From Clostridium_AM sp963780135 (lineage in GTDB: Bacteria; Bacillota; Clostridia; Clostridiales; Clostridiaceae): a stretch of DNA of 64,000 nt. Position numbers and translations under genes: made by a program. Below, piece after piece: positions 8,803 through 18,102 of the stretch. The stretch lies in the NCBI GenBank assembly GCA_963780135.1, contig CAWAAR010000003.1:1860001-1924000 (forward strand), read 5' to 3'. Position 1 is the first letter of the stretch, and each line of letters begins with the position of its first letter. Below the pieces are notes generated by a model. That model ran no database searches and had not been told where the DNA came from. It was given only the letters and a program-made list of their open reading frames with translations.

Positions 8803-9231
8803 ATGGGATTTAGATTACAAATTGAGGGAGCAGAAACAATTTTATTAGGGGCAGATAACATCCAAACAGTTAACTACAAAACAGATACACCTAATGATTC
8901 AAATGCGAGGTCTACAGATGTAGGTTCAATTCTTACAATAAAAGGTAAGGTAATAACTTCTACAGATGGAGACAAAGCTGATGATACTATGAAGTTAGCT
9001 ACATGGTCACTTGTATCAGCTGAGAAGTCAGATTGTTATAGAAAAGTAACTCTTGAAATGATAGCTGCAAGCCAAGTAGTAAGAAAAATTAGTATGCCAA
9101 ATGCATTCGTAGTTGATTATACTGAAGAATTTGGAGATACAGAAGGTGTAGGAACATTCGAACTTGTAATCAAACAAAAAAGAGATAAAAACGAGTTTGT
9201 TAAAATTGAAGGCGGATATGCAGCAAGCTAA
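8803..9231 (+). CDS. Hcp-like inner tube protein
   Basis: A 142-aa protein rich in beta strands, as expected for a gp19/Hcp-like tube subunit that stacks as rings inside the sheath. It starts MGFRLQIEGAETILLGADNI and ends with strands FVVDYTEEFGD and GVGTFELVIKQKRDKNEF. Position immediately behind the sheath is the usual gene order of phage tails, eCIS and T6SS. The GAGGAGG ribosome site is among the strongest in the window, consistent with a highly expressed structural protein. A GC-rich hairpin directly follows. The assignment rests on size, strand pattern and order rather than on a diagnostic motif. Confidence 0.7.
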   Translation: MGFRLQIEGAETILLGADNIQTVNYKTDTPNDSNARSTDVGSILTIKGKVITSTDGDKADDTMKLATWSLVSAEKSDCYRKVTLEMIAASQVVRKISMPNAFVVDYTEEFGDTEGVGTFELVIKQKRDKNEFVKIEGGYAAS

Positions 9232-9251
9232 TAGCATTATCTGCAATAGGT

Positions 9252-9279
9252 CTAAGAGGCGGAATTTTCTGCCTCTTAG
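9252..9279 (+). terminator. GC-rich hairpin behind the tube gene (attenuator or mRNA stabiliser)
   Basis: CTAAGAGGC (9252-9260) pairs with GCCTCTTAG (9271-9279). No T-run follows, so it is more likely a partial terminator or an mRNA 3'-end protector. Either would raise sheath and tube output relative to the downstream genes. Confidence 0.5.
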
Positions 9280-9325
9280 GGCTATAAAAATAAATTCTTA
9301 ATGTATAAAAATGTAGGTGAATAAA

Positions 9326-9850
9326 ATGGAATATTATATTATTTATCAGGATAAAAGAATTTCAAATTTTGCAGAACCTATTGGAACATTAGATGAAACA
9401 GAAAAAAATATAATTAAAAATGGAAATGTTAAGCATATAGATGAAATGCCCATACAATTTTATATAAAAGAAAAAAATGAAAATCAATATTTGGATTATA
9501 TAGAAAAACCAGTACCTTTAGTGTCAGATAAACTTAAACAGTTGCTAGAAAAACTTCAAAGGGATATGTTTTTTAAACCTGTTATAATTGCAGATAAAAA
9601 ATTAATGAAACAGAATATATACTGGCTTATAGTACCTAAAGGCATAAATTGCATTTCACCAAAAAGTGAATTTGATAAAAATGGAACTTTAAAAAGCCTT
9701 GTAATAGATGAAAATAAAGTAGGGCACAGTAAAATTTTTAAAGTAGAAGGTGTTCTAGAGGAAATTATAATAATGAGTTTAGATTTAGCTGAATGCATAT
9801 TAAGACGTGATTTTGAAGGCATTAGATTCAAGAAAGTAGAAAAAGCATAG
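9326..9850 (+). CDS. Unrecognised protein of the injection locus, about 174 aa
   Basis: I cannot assign this protein. It begins MEYYIIYQDKRISNFAEPIG and has mixed strand/helix character with a conserved-looking LDLAECILRRDFEGIRFKKV end. The general layout faintly recalls DUF1629/Imm11-type proteins that occur in toxin loci, but I would not name it on that basis. The ATG at 9326 follows AGGTGA at suitable distance; an in-frame GTG at 9317 overlaps that site. The J-domain gene follows after 17 bases, so it is within the main operon. Confidence 0.6.
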   Translation: MEYYIIYQDKRISNFAEPIGTLDETEKNIIKNGNVKHIDEMPIQFYIKEKNENQYLDYIEKPVPLVSDKLKQLLEKLQRDMFFKPVIIADKKLMKQNIYWLIVPKGINCISPKSEFDKNGTLKSLVIDENKVGHSKIFKVEGVLEEIIIMSLDLAECILRRDFEGIRFKKVEKA

Positions 9851-9867
9851 TGTGGAAAGGATAAAAA

Positions 9868-10308
9868 ATGAAAAATTATTATGACACATTAGGAATAAAA
9901 AAGGATGCTTCAAAGGAAGAAATAAAAAAGGTGTTTAGAAAATTAGCGAGAAAATACCACCCTGATGTAAATCAAGGAAATAAGGATTCAGAAGAAAAGT
10001 TTAAAGAAATAAATGAAGCATACAATGTTCTAAATAATGAATCATTAAGAAAAAAATATGACTTACAACTTGATGATGTAAAAAAAGACAGTTATAATTC
10101 AGAAAAAAATGACAAAACAAGAGAGAAAAAGCAGGGAAGTTATCAGAATTTTAATATTAACAATATTGAAAAGAGTTTTGAAAACTTTTTTGGTTTTAAC
10201 CCCAAAAATGATAATGGAACTTTGAAAAAAACAAATAAGAAAAATCCTATAGATACTACAGATATTTTTGAAAAATACTTTAGCTCATCTCTTAAAAGAA
10301 ACAAGTAA
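9868..10308 (+). CDS. J-domain (DnaJ-like) co-chaperone
   Basis: A 146-aa protein with a full N-terminal J domain (YYDTLGIKKDASKEEIKKVF), the HPD tripeptide at residues 31-33, and helix IV (EEKFKEINEAYNVL). The glycine/phenylalanine, zinc and substrate domains of DnaJ are absent; a polar tail replaces them. J domains stimulate Hsp70 ATPases, and this operon also encodes an Hsp70/actin-fold protein at 15456. A dedicated pair is therefore likely (inference). Confidence 0.85.
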   Translation: MKNYYDTLGIKKDASKEEIKKVFRKLARKYHPDVNQGNKDSEEKFKEINEAYNVLNNESLRKKYDLQLDDVKKDSYNSEKNDKTREKKQGSYQNFNINNIEKSFENFFGFNPKNDNGTLKKTNKKNPIDTTDIFEKYFSSSLKRNK

Positions 10309-10335
10309 AAAATAACATTTCAAAGGTGGAGTAAT

Positions 10336-10956
10336 ATGTGTAAGATATTAGATTATCTTAATGTAATAAAGAACATAAAAAAATATATAAGCATAAAAAA
10401 ATTAGAACAATATTCTAAAGGAAGTAATAACATTTTAAGTGTAATGATGGTGGATATACTAATAGCAGTATTAATAGTAATAGACTTTTGTTATATTTGT
10501 TTTTTTAATAAAAGCAATTACTTAAAAGTAACAGGAATTGTTCTGCTGGTATTATTTATAATTTTCTACATAATAAGAATGTCTGTTTTTGTAATGTCTA
10601 ATGAAGAACAAATTGATAAGATAAAAAAGATAATGCTTATTGATGGACAAGGACAGTACCATATGGAATGGGAATTAGTAGGTAAAAAATCTTTATTGAT
10701 AGGAAAAAAATCAAGAAACAATGAAGTTGATATAGATTTAAGTAGTACAGAAAAAGCATCACTTGTAAGCAAACAGCATGCTGTTCTAAATTTTGCTGCA
10801 AGTAATTGGTATATAGAAGATGTTGAATCACGAAATGGAGTTGGGTTAAAAAAAATAAATGAAACTTCAAAAAAAAGAATACAACCCAATACACCATACA
10901 AATTAAACTCAGGGGATATTATTTATATAGCTAACACAAAGTTATTTATAAAATAG
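10336..10956 (+). CDS. Membrane-anchored FHA-domain protein
   Basis: A 206-aa protein with two adjacent membrane segments (about residues 35-57 and 60-83) and a C-terminal cytoplasmic FHA domain (about 115-206). FHA landmarks are visible: LLIGKKSRNNEVDIDL, the Ser/His pair in VSKQHAVL, and SRNGVGL. FHA domains bind phosphothreonine peptides, and in T6SS a Fha protein controls assembly. With the PP2C-like protein downstream this suggests Thr-phosphorylation control, but no kinase is seen in the window. Confidence 0.8.
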   Translation: MCKILDYLNVIKNIKKYISIKKLEQYSKGSNNILSVMMVDILIAVLIVIDFCYICFFNKSNYLKVTGIVLLVLFIIFYIIRMSVFVMSNEEQIDKIKKIMLIDGQGQYHMEWELVGKKSLLIGKKSRNNEVDIDLSSTEKASLVSKQHAVLNFAASNWYIEDVESRNGVGLKKINETSKKRIQPNTPYKLNSGDIIYIANTKLFIK

Positions 10957-11025
10957 GGATTTAAATATACTAGTATGCAGACTAGTTATTATTTTGAAGA
11001 TATGGTATAGGAGGAAATAATAATT

Positions 11026-11556
11026 ATGAGTTTAGTAAGATGTGCAAACGGTCATATGTTTAATTCAAGAAAATATGGGAATACGTGTCCTTATTGTGAC
11101 ATTTCTGTAGAGCAAAATTTTAAAGCTGATAGTTCAGTAGTAATTGGTAGAAATGAAGATTATGAAGGAAGTATGTCAGACTGGGAAGAACATGATGGTA
11201 TAGAGCCTGTGGTAGGGTGGTTAGCTTGCATAGAAGGATCTCAAAAAGGATCGGATTATAAGATAAGAAGAGAAAAAAATTTCATAGGAAGATCAGAGGA
11301 AATGCACATACAGATACTTGGAGATAACTACATTTCAAGAAGAAACCATGCCATTATAATATATGATCCAAAAAATAGAAATTTTATTCTTAAGGCAGGA
11401 GATGCTTCTGGACTTGTATATCTTAATGATGAGGCAGTGTATTCAGCAGAAGAGTTAAACGCCTATGATGTTATACAAATGGGAAAAAGTAAGTTTATAT
11501 TTATTCCTTTATGTGGTATTCACTTTGAATGGGAAGATGATAATAAGAAGGAATGA
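11026..11556 (+). CDS. Zinc-ribbon plus FHA-domain protein
   Basis: A 176-aa soluble protein. The N-terminus looks like a zinc ribbon (Cys6, His10, then CPYC at 21-24). The C-terminal FHA domain (about 70-165) shows FIGRSEEMHIQI, the Arg/His turn ISRRNHAII and YLNDEAVYSAEEL. It sits behind AGGAGG and is the second FHA protein of the locus. A role in phospho-dependent assembly is inferred from family and context. Confidence 0.8.
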   Translation: MSLVRCANGHMFNSRKYGNTCPYCDISVEQNFKADSSVVIGRNEDYEGSMSDWEEHDGIEPVVGWLACIEGSQKGSDYKIRREKNFIGRSEEMHIQILGDNYISRRNHAIIIYDPKNRNFILKAGDASGLVYLNDEAVYSAEELNAYDVIQMGKSKFIFIPLCGIHFEWEDDNKKE

Positions 11557-11704
11557 TAGCTTTAGAACGTTTAAGCTAAGTAATAAGAAAATGCTTGGAA
11601 AATCAAGAGGAATAAATACAGATACAACTGTGGCAGCAGTCATAATATCTGAAGACCAACTTCATTGGGCTTCTGTAGGAGGACAGTGCCATGGTTTTAT
11701 TTAA
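11557..11704 (+). pseudogene. Remnant of a PP2C-type phosphatase
   Basis: Directly behind the FHA gene, the frame with codon starts at 11465+3n reads NTDTTVAAVIISEDQLHWAS followed by VGG and a stop shortly after. This matches the PP2C core pattern (G-T-T strand, then a WASVGDSR-like strand) and has no start of its own. It is not part of the intact PP2C-like gene that begins 125 bp later, so a second phosphatase copy probably decayed here. Bases 11705-11828 hold nothing else that I see. Confidence 0.45.
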
Positions 11705-11828
11705 AAGTGGACAAATATAACTAATAAGAAAATTACTTAAAGTTTTTTTACATTAAGCATTTTCAAAGAAACAACCAGAATATTATAATTGGTGATTTAT
11801 GAAAATGCCTTGTAAATGGGGTGTTTAA

Positions 11829-13442
11829 ATGAGAAGAGATAATAGTGAATTTAAAACAAATTTCGTATCTGAGGCTGGAACCTTCAAAATGAACAAAGAT
11901 TATTTTGCTTTTATGGAATTGGATGATGCAGCTTGCTTTATAGCAGCTGATGGTATAGATTCTGAAAATGAGATTAAAAGTGCAGAAATAGTTGCTAAAA
12001 GCATATTTGCAGATTTTAGTGAAAAACCCACAATATCTAGAATGAAAATAAGAAAGTACATAAATAATGCTAATAAAATTTTAAGACAAGAAAGTAGGAA
12101 CATAAGCCTAAAATCTAGTTTAATAGTAGTGATAACAGACTATTCAAAAATAGTATGGGCTGTAGTAGGTAATGCAAGACTATATCATTTTAGAAAAGGA
12201 AGATTCAATTTTAAAAATAAAGATCAAAGCGTGGCACAAATGTTATCAGATGCAGGAAATATAGAAGAATGGGAAATTGATCAGCATGAAGAAAAAAACA
12301 ATTTATTTAATTATATGGGAAGACCAAATAATTTCAAACCTTTTATATCAGCTAAATATAAATTAAATGATGGAGATGTAATGCTCCTTTGTACCTCTGA
12401 ATTTTGGGGTAATGTTAATACTACTGAAATGGTAAAAGCTTTAAAGGATACAAAAGAACCTGAGGAGTTTGTAGATAACCTCGAAGAAACACTTTTAGGA
12501 AAGCAAAAAATGATTTTAAATAATTATACCATAGCAGCTATTTTTGCAAATAAAACTTTTATAGAAAACAACAAAGACAAAAAAGCTTTAATAAAAAAAA
12601 TAGCAATGTTTATGATACCAATTTTAATAATAGTAGCAATGTTTGTTGTATACAAAGTGAGAGATTCAAAAAAACAAGCAGCTATAAGGGCAGAATTGAT
12701 AAACCATGAAAATAACGGAGATGAATTTGTAAAAGAAGGAAATTATGATAAGGCTCTTAAGGAATATCAAGATGCTGAAGGTTGCCTAAATACACTGAAA
12801 GTAAAAGATAAAAAACAGGAAATAGATAAGAAGTACAAGATAACCCAACTTATAAATGATGGAGATAAAAAATTTGAAGAGAAAAAATTTGATAAAGCTC
12901 AAGAAAATTATAAAAAGGCAAAAAAATTAGCAGATAAAGAAAAGGATTACGATAAAAAAGAATTAAATAAAAAAATAGCAGCAACAGAGGATTATATTAC
13001 TATTGCGGACCTAGAAAAAAAAGCAGATGACAAGGCTGAAAATCAAGACTTAAAAGGAGCAAAAGAATTATACGAAGAGGCAAAAAGCCTTGCTGATAAA
13101 AATTCTTTTGATGATGCAAAAAAAGAATTAAAATCTAAAATGCAAGAAACAAATTCAAAAGTAGAAGAGGTAGATAAAAAACAAAAAAGTCTTCAAGGTG
13201 AAGATTTAGAAAAACAGGGAGATGAAAGTTATACAGCAAAGGATTATGCAAAAGCACTTCAATCCTATGAAGCTGCTCAAACTATGTATCAACAGTTAAA
13301 TAACTTACAAGGAGTTTTAAGTATACAGACAAAAATAAAGGATGTACAGGAAAAAATTAATCCAACTATAGCGCCAGCACCAGTGCAACAGCAACCTGCT
13401 GCTACATCTACAACTGAAAATAATTCAGGTAAAACTAAGTAA
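11829..13442 (+). CDS. PP2C-like protein with one membrane segment and TPR-like tail
   Basis: A 537-aa protein. Residues 1-240 follow the PP2C phosphatase layout (FIAADGIDSENEIKSAEIVA, then VITDYSKIVWAVVGNARLYH). The usual GTT is replaced by KSS and the metal-binding Asp of GDSR by Asn (GNAR), so catalysis may be weak or lost. A single membrane helix lies at about 258-276. The remaining approximately 250 residues are Lys/Glu-rich helices with about four TPR-like units (for example GNYDKALKEYQDAE and KDYAKALQSYEAAQ), ending in a Pro/Gln/Thr-rich tail. The tail would lie outside the cell if the PP2C part is cytoplasmic, giving a possible membrane or wall anchor for the apparatus (inference). 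Confidence 0.7.
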   Translation: MRRDNSEFKTNFVSEAGTFKMNKDYFAFMELDDAACFIAADGIDSENEIKSAEIVAKSIFADFSEKPTISRMKIRKYINNANKILRQESRNISLKSSLIVVITDYSKIVWAVVGNARLYHFRKGRFNFKNKDQSVAQMLSDAGNIEEWEIDQHEEKNNLFNYMGRPNNFKPFISAKYKLNDGDVMLLCTSEFWGNVNTTEMVKALKDTKEPEEFVDNLEETLLGKQKMILNNYTIAAIFANKTFIENNKDKKALIKKIAMFMIPILIIVAMFVVYKVRDSKKQAAIRAELINHENNGDEFVKEGNYDKALKEYQDAEGCLNTLKVKDKKQEIDKKYKITQLINDGDKKFEEKKFDKAQENYKKAKKLADKEKDYDKKELNKKIAATEDYITIADLEKKADDKAENQDLKGAKELYEEAKSLADKNSFDDAKKELKSKMQETNSKVEEVDKKQKSLQGEDLEKQGDESYTAKDYAKALQSYEAAQTMYQQLNNLQGVLSIQTKIKDVQEKINPTIAPAPVQQQPAATSTTENNSGKTK

Positions 13443-13466
13443 AATAAAGTAAAAGGAAAGATTTAA

Positions 13467-13787
13467 ATGAAAGATATAATACTTGATAGATTAAATAAAA
13501 TGGAAGACTTAGAACAGCGTAAAATATTAAAAAACATCTTAATGGGAGCTTTTGATAATTTAATAAATCATGAAGAAGAAATGTATAAAAGCCTTGAAAA
13601 TAGTGTATTTAACGAAGTTGAGGATATAGAAGGTAAATATGATGTATATGTTACTCTTTGCTCTAGAAAAAAAGTTGATCCCATTGATGAATTTTTACAT
13701 CCAATGATTAAAGAAGATGTAGAAGAAAAGGAGTATGATATAAAACAAATTTTTGAAAGGTTAGAAAAAAAGAAGAGGTACATTTAG
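13467..13787 (+). CDS. Small unrecognised protein, 106 aa, possible baseplate part
   Basis: The product is very acidic and helical (NLINHEEEMYKSLENSVFNE). Its size and position before the presumed baseplate genes would suit a gp25/TssE-like subunit, but I see no diagnostic motif, so this is context only. It is followed after 11 bases by the 313-aa gene, which has no ribosome site at ordinary distance and may depend on translational coupling. Confidence 0.6.
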   Translation: MKDIILDRLNKMEDLEQRKILKNILMGAFDNLINHEEEMYKSLENSVFNEVEDIEGKYDVYVTLCSRKKVDPIDEFLHPMIKEDVEEKEYDIKQIFERLEKKKRYI

Positions 13788-13798
13788 TTAAAATTTTT

Positions 13799-14740
13799 AT
13801 GAACTGCAGCTATAAAAAAATACAAGAACTTGTAAATAACAAAAAAATCTATAATGGAAAAATTATTACGGATAAGAGAAGCTACAAAATAGAAATAAAA
13901 CTAGAACAAAATAGAAGCTATATAGATGAAATAGAAAAGTTATACTATACCTTTCAAAAAAACGACATTCCATGGAAAACAATAAATAATCCTTATGCAA
14001 ATAAATTTTTCGATATTATATTAACTAAATGTGAAACTATGTCAGAGGAAGAGGAAATTAAAGAAATATCTTTTAATCTTGAAGAATTTGAAAAATATAA
14101 AAGCATAGACATTATACCGCTTTGGAATATTGAAAGATTGAAAGAGAAAAGTACTATATTTCCAAGTCCCACAGAGGATAGAATAAATTTTGAACATATT
14201 ATACCTTTAAACAAAAAAGAAAGAGAAAGTGGCTTTCTTGTTGAAACTGAAGAAGAAGCAGTAAGGTATATAAAGCGTACACAGGAAAAACTTATTATAA
14301 TATCTACGCAGGAAAAATCAGATAATTGGAACATGCTTAAAATATTACAGCCTAAAGAACAACAAGAATTAAGTAATGAATATAAATTATTTTCAAATAG
14401 AAGAAAAAGCAGTTTTATAAATAAATTTTCACAAAAGCAAGCTTCTATAATTAGAACTAAAGGGGAAATAAATAGAATTGTGAATTCATTTCAGGTATCT
14501 AAGTATTTTCAATTAAAAGACATAGAAATAAGAGATAAACAGAAGGAAATTTTAACAACTTATGATATGAATTTTTTTATAGTAGATGATATAAGAATTG
14601 GAATTGATAAAAAAATAATGATGTTAAAGTTTGAAACAACTATAGAAGACAATTTTATTATATATGATGTTATGAGTTTTTTAGTATCTGAAATACAGAT
14701 GTATTTTCCAGAATATAAATGTGCAGGTGAACTTATATGA
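13799..14740 (+). CDS. Unrecognised 313-aa protein, candidate baseplate component
   Basis: No family is recognised. It is a soluble alpha/beta protein with no membrane segment; its C-terminus is strand-rich (IRIGIDKKIMMLKFETTIED). It overlaps the next gene by four bases (ATGA), indicating tight coupling of the 106-, 313- and 229-aa genes. In contractile systems the region between tube and spike genes encodes baseplate wedge proteins, so that is the most likely role. The ATG at 13799 is the only sensible start. Confidence 0.6.
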   Translation: MNCSYKKIQELVNNKKIYNGKIITDKRSYKIEIKLEQNRSYIDEIEKLYYTFQKNDIPWKTINNPYANKFFDIILTKCETMSEEEEIKEISFNLEEFEKYKSIDIIPLWNIERLKEKSTIFPSPTEDRINFEHIIPLNKKERESGFLVETEEEAVRYIKRTQEKLIIISTQEKSDNWNMLKILQPKEQQELSNEYKLFSNRRKSSFINKFSQKQASIIRTKGEINRIVNSFQVSKYFQLKDIEIRDKQKEILTTYDMNFFIVDDIRIGIDKKIMMLKFETTIEDNFIIYDVMSFLVSEIQMYFPEYKCAGELI

Positions 14741-15426
14741 ATTATATGTGGGATTTGTTAATAAAAACTAAAGAGTTAGGAATATCAAAAGAGAGTATTA
14801 AATTTTCTCCAGCTAAAGTATATTCTCCTTATATGGAATTGAGCAATGAAAATATTAACTTTAATACCATAGAACAGAATATAGAAGTTAATCCTAACTA
14901 TAGGTTTTATGAAATATTTAAAGATATGTTTAATATAAACAATGAAGAAGATGTTGAACTTAGAAATACTTTATTTGATATTTTAATGCATTTTTTAGCT
15001 GATATTGATATTAAACAAGGAATGAATAAAAAAGAATATTACGTAAAATTCCTTTTAAAAGATATAGAAAACAACATGTTAGGAAGTGCTGTAAAGGAAA
15101 AAATAAAACTGTTTAATAATAAAGAAAAAATTATGTTAGTCCATAATATTTTAAAATTATACAAAACAGGAGAAGCTTTATATTTATTAAAAGACATGAT
15201 GAGAAAAATATTCAAAAAATCAATGGTTTATGCAAATTGTGAAGAAAAAGATGAATTGCTTTTTTTTATTGGTGAAGAAAAAACGGAAGAAAAGCAGGGA
15301 AAATTAGAACTTATAAAAGAGATTTTTTTACCAATAAAGTTTCATACAGAAGTTTATTGGAAAATTCATTTTGGAGTAATAGGTGTAGAGGAAACAATGA
15401 AAATTGATAATATAATGCTTTATTAA
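14737..15426 (+). CDS. Unrecognised 229-aa protein, candidate baseplate component
   Basis: The start overlaps the preceding stop (ATGA). The protein is helical in the middle and ends in a distinctive segment, KFHTEVYWKIHFGVIGVEET. A degraded copy of exactly this C-terminus lies at 54205-54309, upstream of the second ATPase copy, showing that this gene belonged to the duplicated block. The position directly before the ATPase suggests a physical or functional partner. A resemblance to P2 gpI-like tail proteins is possible but weak. Confidence 0.6.
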   Translation: MNYMWDLLIKTKELGISKESIKFSPAKVYSPYMELSNENINFNTIEQNIEVNPNYRFYEIFKDMFNINNEEDVELRNTLFDILMHFLADIDIKQGMNKKEYYVKFLLKDIENNMLGSAVKEKIKLFNNKEKIMLVHNILKLYKTGEALYLLKDMMRKIFKKSMVYANCEEKDELLFFIGEEKTEEKQGKLELIKEIFLPIKFHTEVYWKIHFGVIGVEETMKIDNIMLY

Positions 15427-15455
15427 AATCAATGGATAGGAGGTTATGAGGAATT

Positions 15456-18089
15456 ATGGGCTCATATAAACTTAATACTATAAAAGATACTTATAAAAGA
15501 AAATACACAAAAGAAGAATTAATGGAAATGACTACATTTCAGTTAAGAAACATATGTTTTAGAGAAAAAATAGTAAAGGGAGTAATAAATAATTTAGATA
15601 GAGAAACTTTTATAAATACAATATTAAAGTATAGAGGAAAGGAAAAAAATTACCTTATACAGCAATATGAAGAGAATGGTTTTGAAAGAGTATACGAAAT
15701 GTTGAAAAAGTATCTTGTATCAAAGCTTGAAGTGAAAGAACAAATTCAAATTCCAGCTAAAATTACTTTATATAATGAAATAGGAATTAATAAAGAAGAT
15801 GCCTATAAGGTAAATGTAGAAAACAATGTAATAGGTGAATCTAACATATTGCTTGTAAATGAAAATAATGAGTTGTGCGGCATATTTAACCTAATAAAAG
15901 ATGAAATAGAAGAAAATTTATATTATCTAACTGTAGAAAAAAGCTTAAAAATAAGAAAATCAAGCAATAGAAATTATAATTTACTATTCTTTAATAAAAA
16001 TCATTCAGAGTATATTTTCAGAACCTACTATTCAGATCAGGTTCTTGTACCAACAAATTTAGAATATTATAAAATCCCTATAAACGAACTAGAAATAAAG
16101 GAATTAAAAGAAACAAATACTGTGCTAGCTATAGATTTTGGAACTTCCAACACTACAGCAGGAGCATATTTGAAAACTAATTATGTATCAAATCCTTGTT
16201 ATAATGACCTATTAAACGAAAGAATAAAACTTAATGAGATTAATTATGTAAAATTTATGGATGTAACAAAAAAAGATGGAAGATGGATAGAAGTACTTCC
16301 TACAGTAGTATACACAGCAAATTGTGCTGATGCAGATAATGTGAAATATTATTTTGGTTATAAGGCACAAAAGATAATAAGGAGAAATGATTATATTTCT
16401 AGAGCTAGTGTATACCAGGGAATAAAAAGGTGGGTAAATAATTATTCTAAAATAGAAGAAATATATGATAGTAAAGGAAATTTGGCACAGGTAAAAAGAG
16501 GGCAAATAATAAGGGAATACATAAAATATGTAATTGAAATGGCAGAGTGTCAATTTAAATGTAAATTTAAAAATCTCCACATTTCAAGTCCGGTAAAATT
16601 GAAACAACAATTTATAGAAATGTTTCAAGAGATTTTACCAGAGTATAACATAGAAGCAAAAGAAGCGTTAGATGAAGGAATAGCAGTACTTTATAATACT
16701 ATAGCAGATCAAATAAAAAAGAATAATTTTTATGATGGGGAAGAATATAAGGCTTTAATAATAGATTGCGGAGGAGGTACTACAGATTTATCTTCCTGTA
16801 CTTTTACCATTGAAGAAGGAGATATTTCCTACAAAATTCATATAAATACTACCTATGAAAATGGAGATACAAACTTTGGTGGAAATAATATAACTTATAG
16901 AATAATGCAGTTTATGAAGATAACTTTTGCAAACTATTATAGAACTGAAAAGATTGCTGTAGGAATAGACAACCTTATAGATATTCCAAGCAGTGACATC
17001 TTTAGAACTATAGATGAAATAGGAGTACATAAAATATACGAAAATTTTCAAAAATATTATGAAGAAGCAGAAAAGGTTATACCTACAAGATTTAAAGAGT
17101 ATGAAAATAAATCAACAGAAGATTATGAAAGAGTAAAAAACAACTTTTATTTTTTATGGGAAATAGCTGATAACATGAAAAAAGAATTCTTTCAAAGGAC
17201 AAACATATTGAGAAACAAATTTGATTATTGCAAAAAAGAAGAAGAAAGTGATCTTATAGTAACAGCCTTAAATAAATGGAATATATCAGTAATTCAAAAT
17301 GGAGAACTTGAAGATATTCATGAATTCCCAAGTGTAGTATTTAACATAAAAGAGATAAGCAAACTTATAAGAGGCGACGTCTATGAAATTGTAAGAAAAT
17401 TTTTAGATAATTTTTATGAAAGTGGTAAACTTCAGGAATATTCAATAATTAAACTAACAGGACAATGCTGTAGAATAGACATTTTCAAAGAAGCCTTAAA
17501 AGAATTTGTACCAGGAAGAAGTATAGAATTCAAGCAAAAAAAAGAAAATGATGAGAGAGTACCGGATTTAAAGCTTTCATGCTTAAGGGGAGTTGTAAGA
17601 TACTTAAAAGCAAAAAAGGCAGGAGACATAGAGGTAACCATAAAAAATGAAGTGCCAATAATTCCATATTCAGTTAGTGCTTTCAATTACAGTCATAAAG
17701 AAAAAATGCTTATATGCAGTTTAGAAAAAATGAATAAAACCCAAGGAGTTATTTCAAGACCATTAGGAGCAGAAGATATAGAGTTTTACTTAAAAAATGC
17801 AGAAGGAAATTTAAGACACAAATATGTATATGAAAATGACTTTAGCAAATATGAAAGAGTATCAGAAGACAGCATAGATGAAATGTATGGAGAGAAAATA
17901 TATCAAGAAGAAACAGACACCATAAGAAATGGGGAAATAAGATTTTTTACATTTCCAGATGAAAAGAATTGGGGCTTTTATGTAGTTCCAATAGGAAGAG
18001 AAAATGATGAGCTTTATTTAGGTAAGAAAAAATATTATGCTTTTGAAAATGACTTGTCAGAATTAGATTTTTTTGACGGAGTGAAGTAG
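15456..18089 (+). CDS. Actin/Hsp70-fold ATPase with SAP-like N-terminus (copy 1)
   Basis: An 877-aa protein. Residues 20-60 resemble a SAP-type helix-turn-helix (MEMTTFQLRNICFREKIVKG). The actin/Hsp70 fold is diagnosed by phosphate-1 VLAIDFGTSNTTAG (about 224), phosphate-2 LIIDCGGGTTDLSS (about 434) and an adenosine-type motif IKLTGQCCRIDIF (about 664). The Hsp70 substrate-binding domain is missing; a unique region of about 170 residues follows instead. The length far exceeds DnaK's ATPase part. A J-domain protein is encoded in the same operon. I infer an assembly, disassembly or targeting ATPase for the injection apparatus, possibly standing in for the missing ClpV. A paralogue lies at 54348. 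Confidence 0.75.
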   Translation: MGSYKLNTIKDTYKRKYTKEELMEMTTFQLRNICFREKIVKGVINNLDRETFINTILKYRGKEKNYLIQQYEENGFERVYEMLKKYLVSKLEVKEQIQIPAKITLYNEIGINKEDAYKVNVENNVIGESNILLVNENNELCGIFNLIKDEIEENLYYLTVEKSLKIRKSSNRNYNLLFFNKNHSEYIFRTYYSDQVLVPTNLEYYKIPINELEIKELKETNTVLAIDFGTSNTTAGAYLKTNYVSNPCYNDLLNERIKLNEINYVKFMDVTKKDGRWIEVLPTVVYTANCADADNVKYYFGYKAQKIIRRNDYISRASVYQGIKRWVNNYSKIEEIYDSKGNLAQVKRGQIIREYIKYVIEMAECQFKCKFKNLHISSPVKLKQQFIEMFQEILPEYNIEAKEALDEGIAVLYNTIADQIKKNNFYDGEEYKALIIDCGGGTTDLSSCTFTIEEGDISYKIHINTTYENGDTNFGGNNITYRIMQFMKITFANYYRTEKIAVGIDNLIDIPSSDIFRTIDEIGVHKIYENFQKYYEEAEKVIPTRFKEYENKSTEDYERVKNNFYFLWEIADNMKKEFFQRTNILRNKFDYCKKEEESDLIVTALNKWNISVIQNGELEDIHEFPSVVFNIKEISKLIRGDVYEIVRKFLDNFYESGKLQEYSIIKLTGQCCRIDIFKEALKEFVPGRSIEFKQKKENDERVPDLKLSCLRGVVRYLKAKKAGDIEVTIKNEVPIIPYSVSAFNYSHKEKMLICSLEKMNKTQGVISRPLGAEDIEFYLKNAEGNLRHKYVYENDFSKYERVSEDSIDEMYGEKIYQEETDTIRNGEIRFFTFPDEKNWGFYVVPIGRENDELYLGKKKYYAFENDLSELDFFDGVK

Positions 18090-18102
18090 GGAGGAATAGG
18101 AA

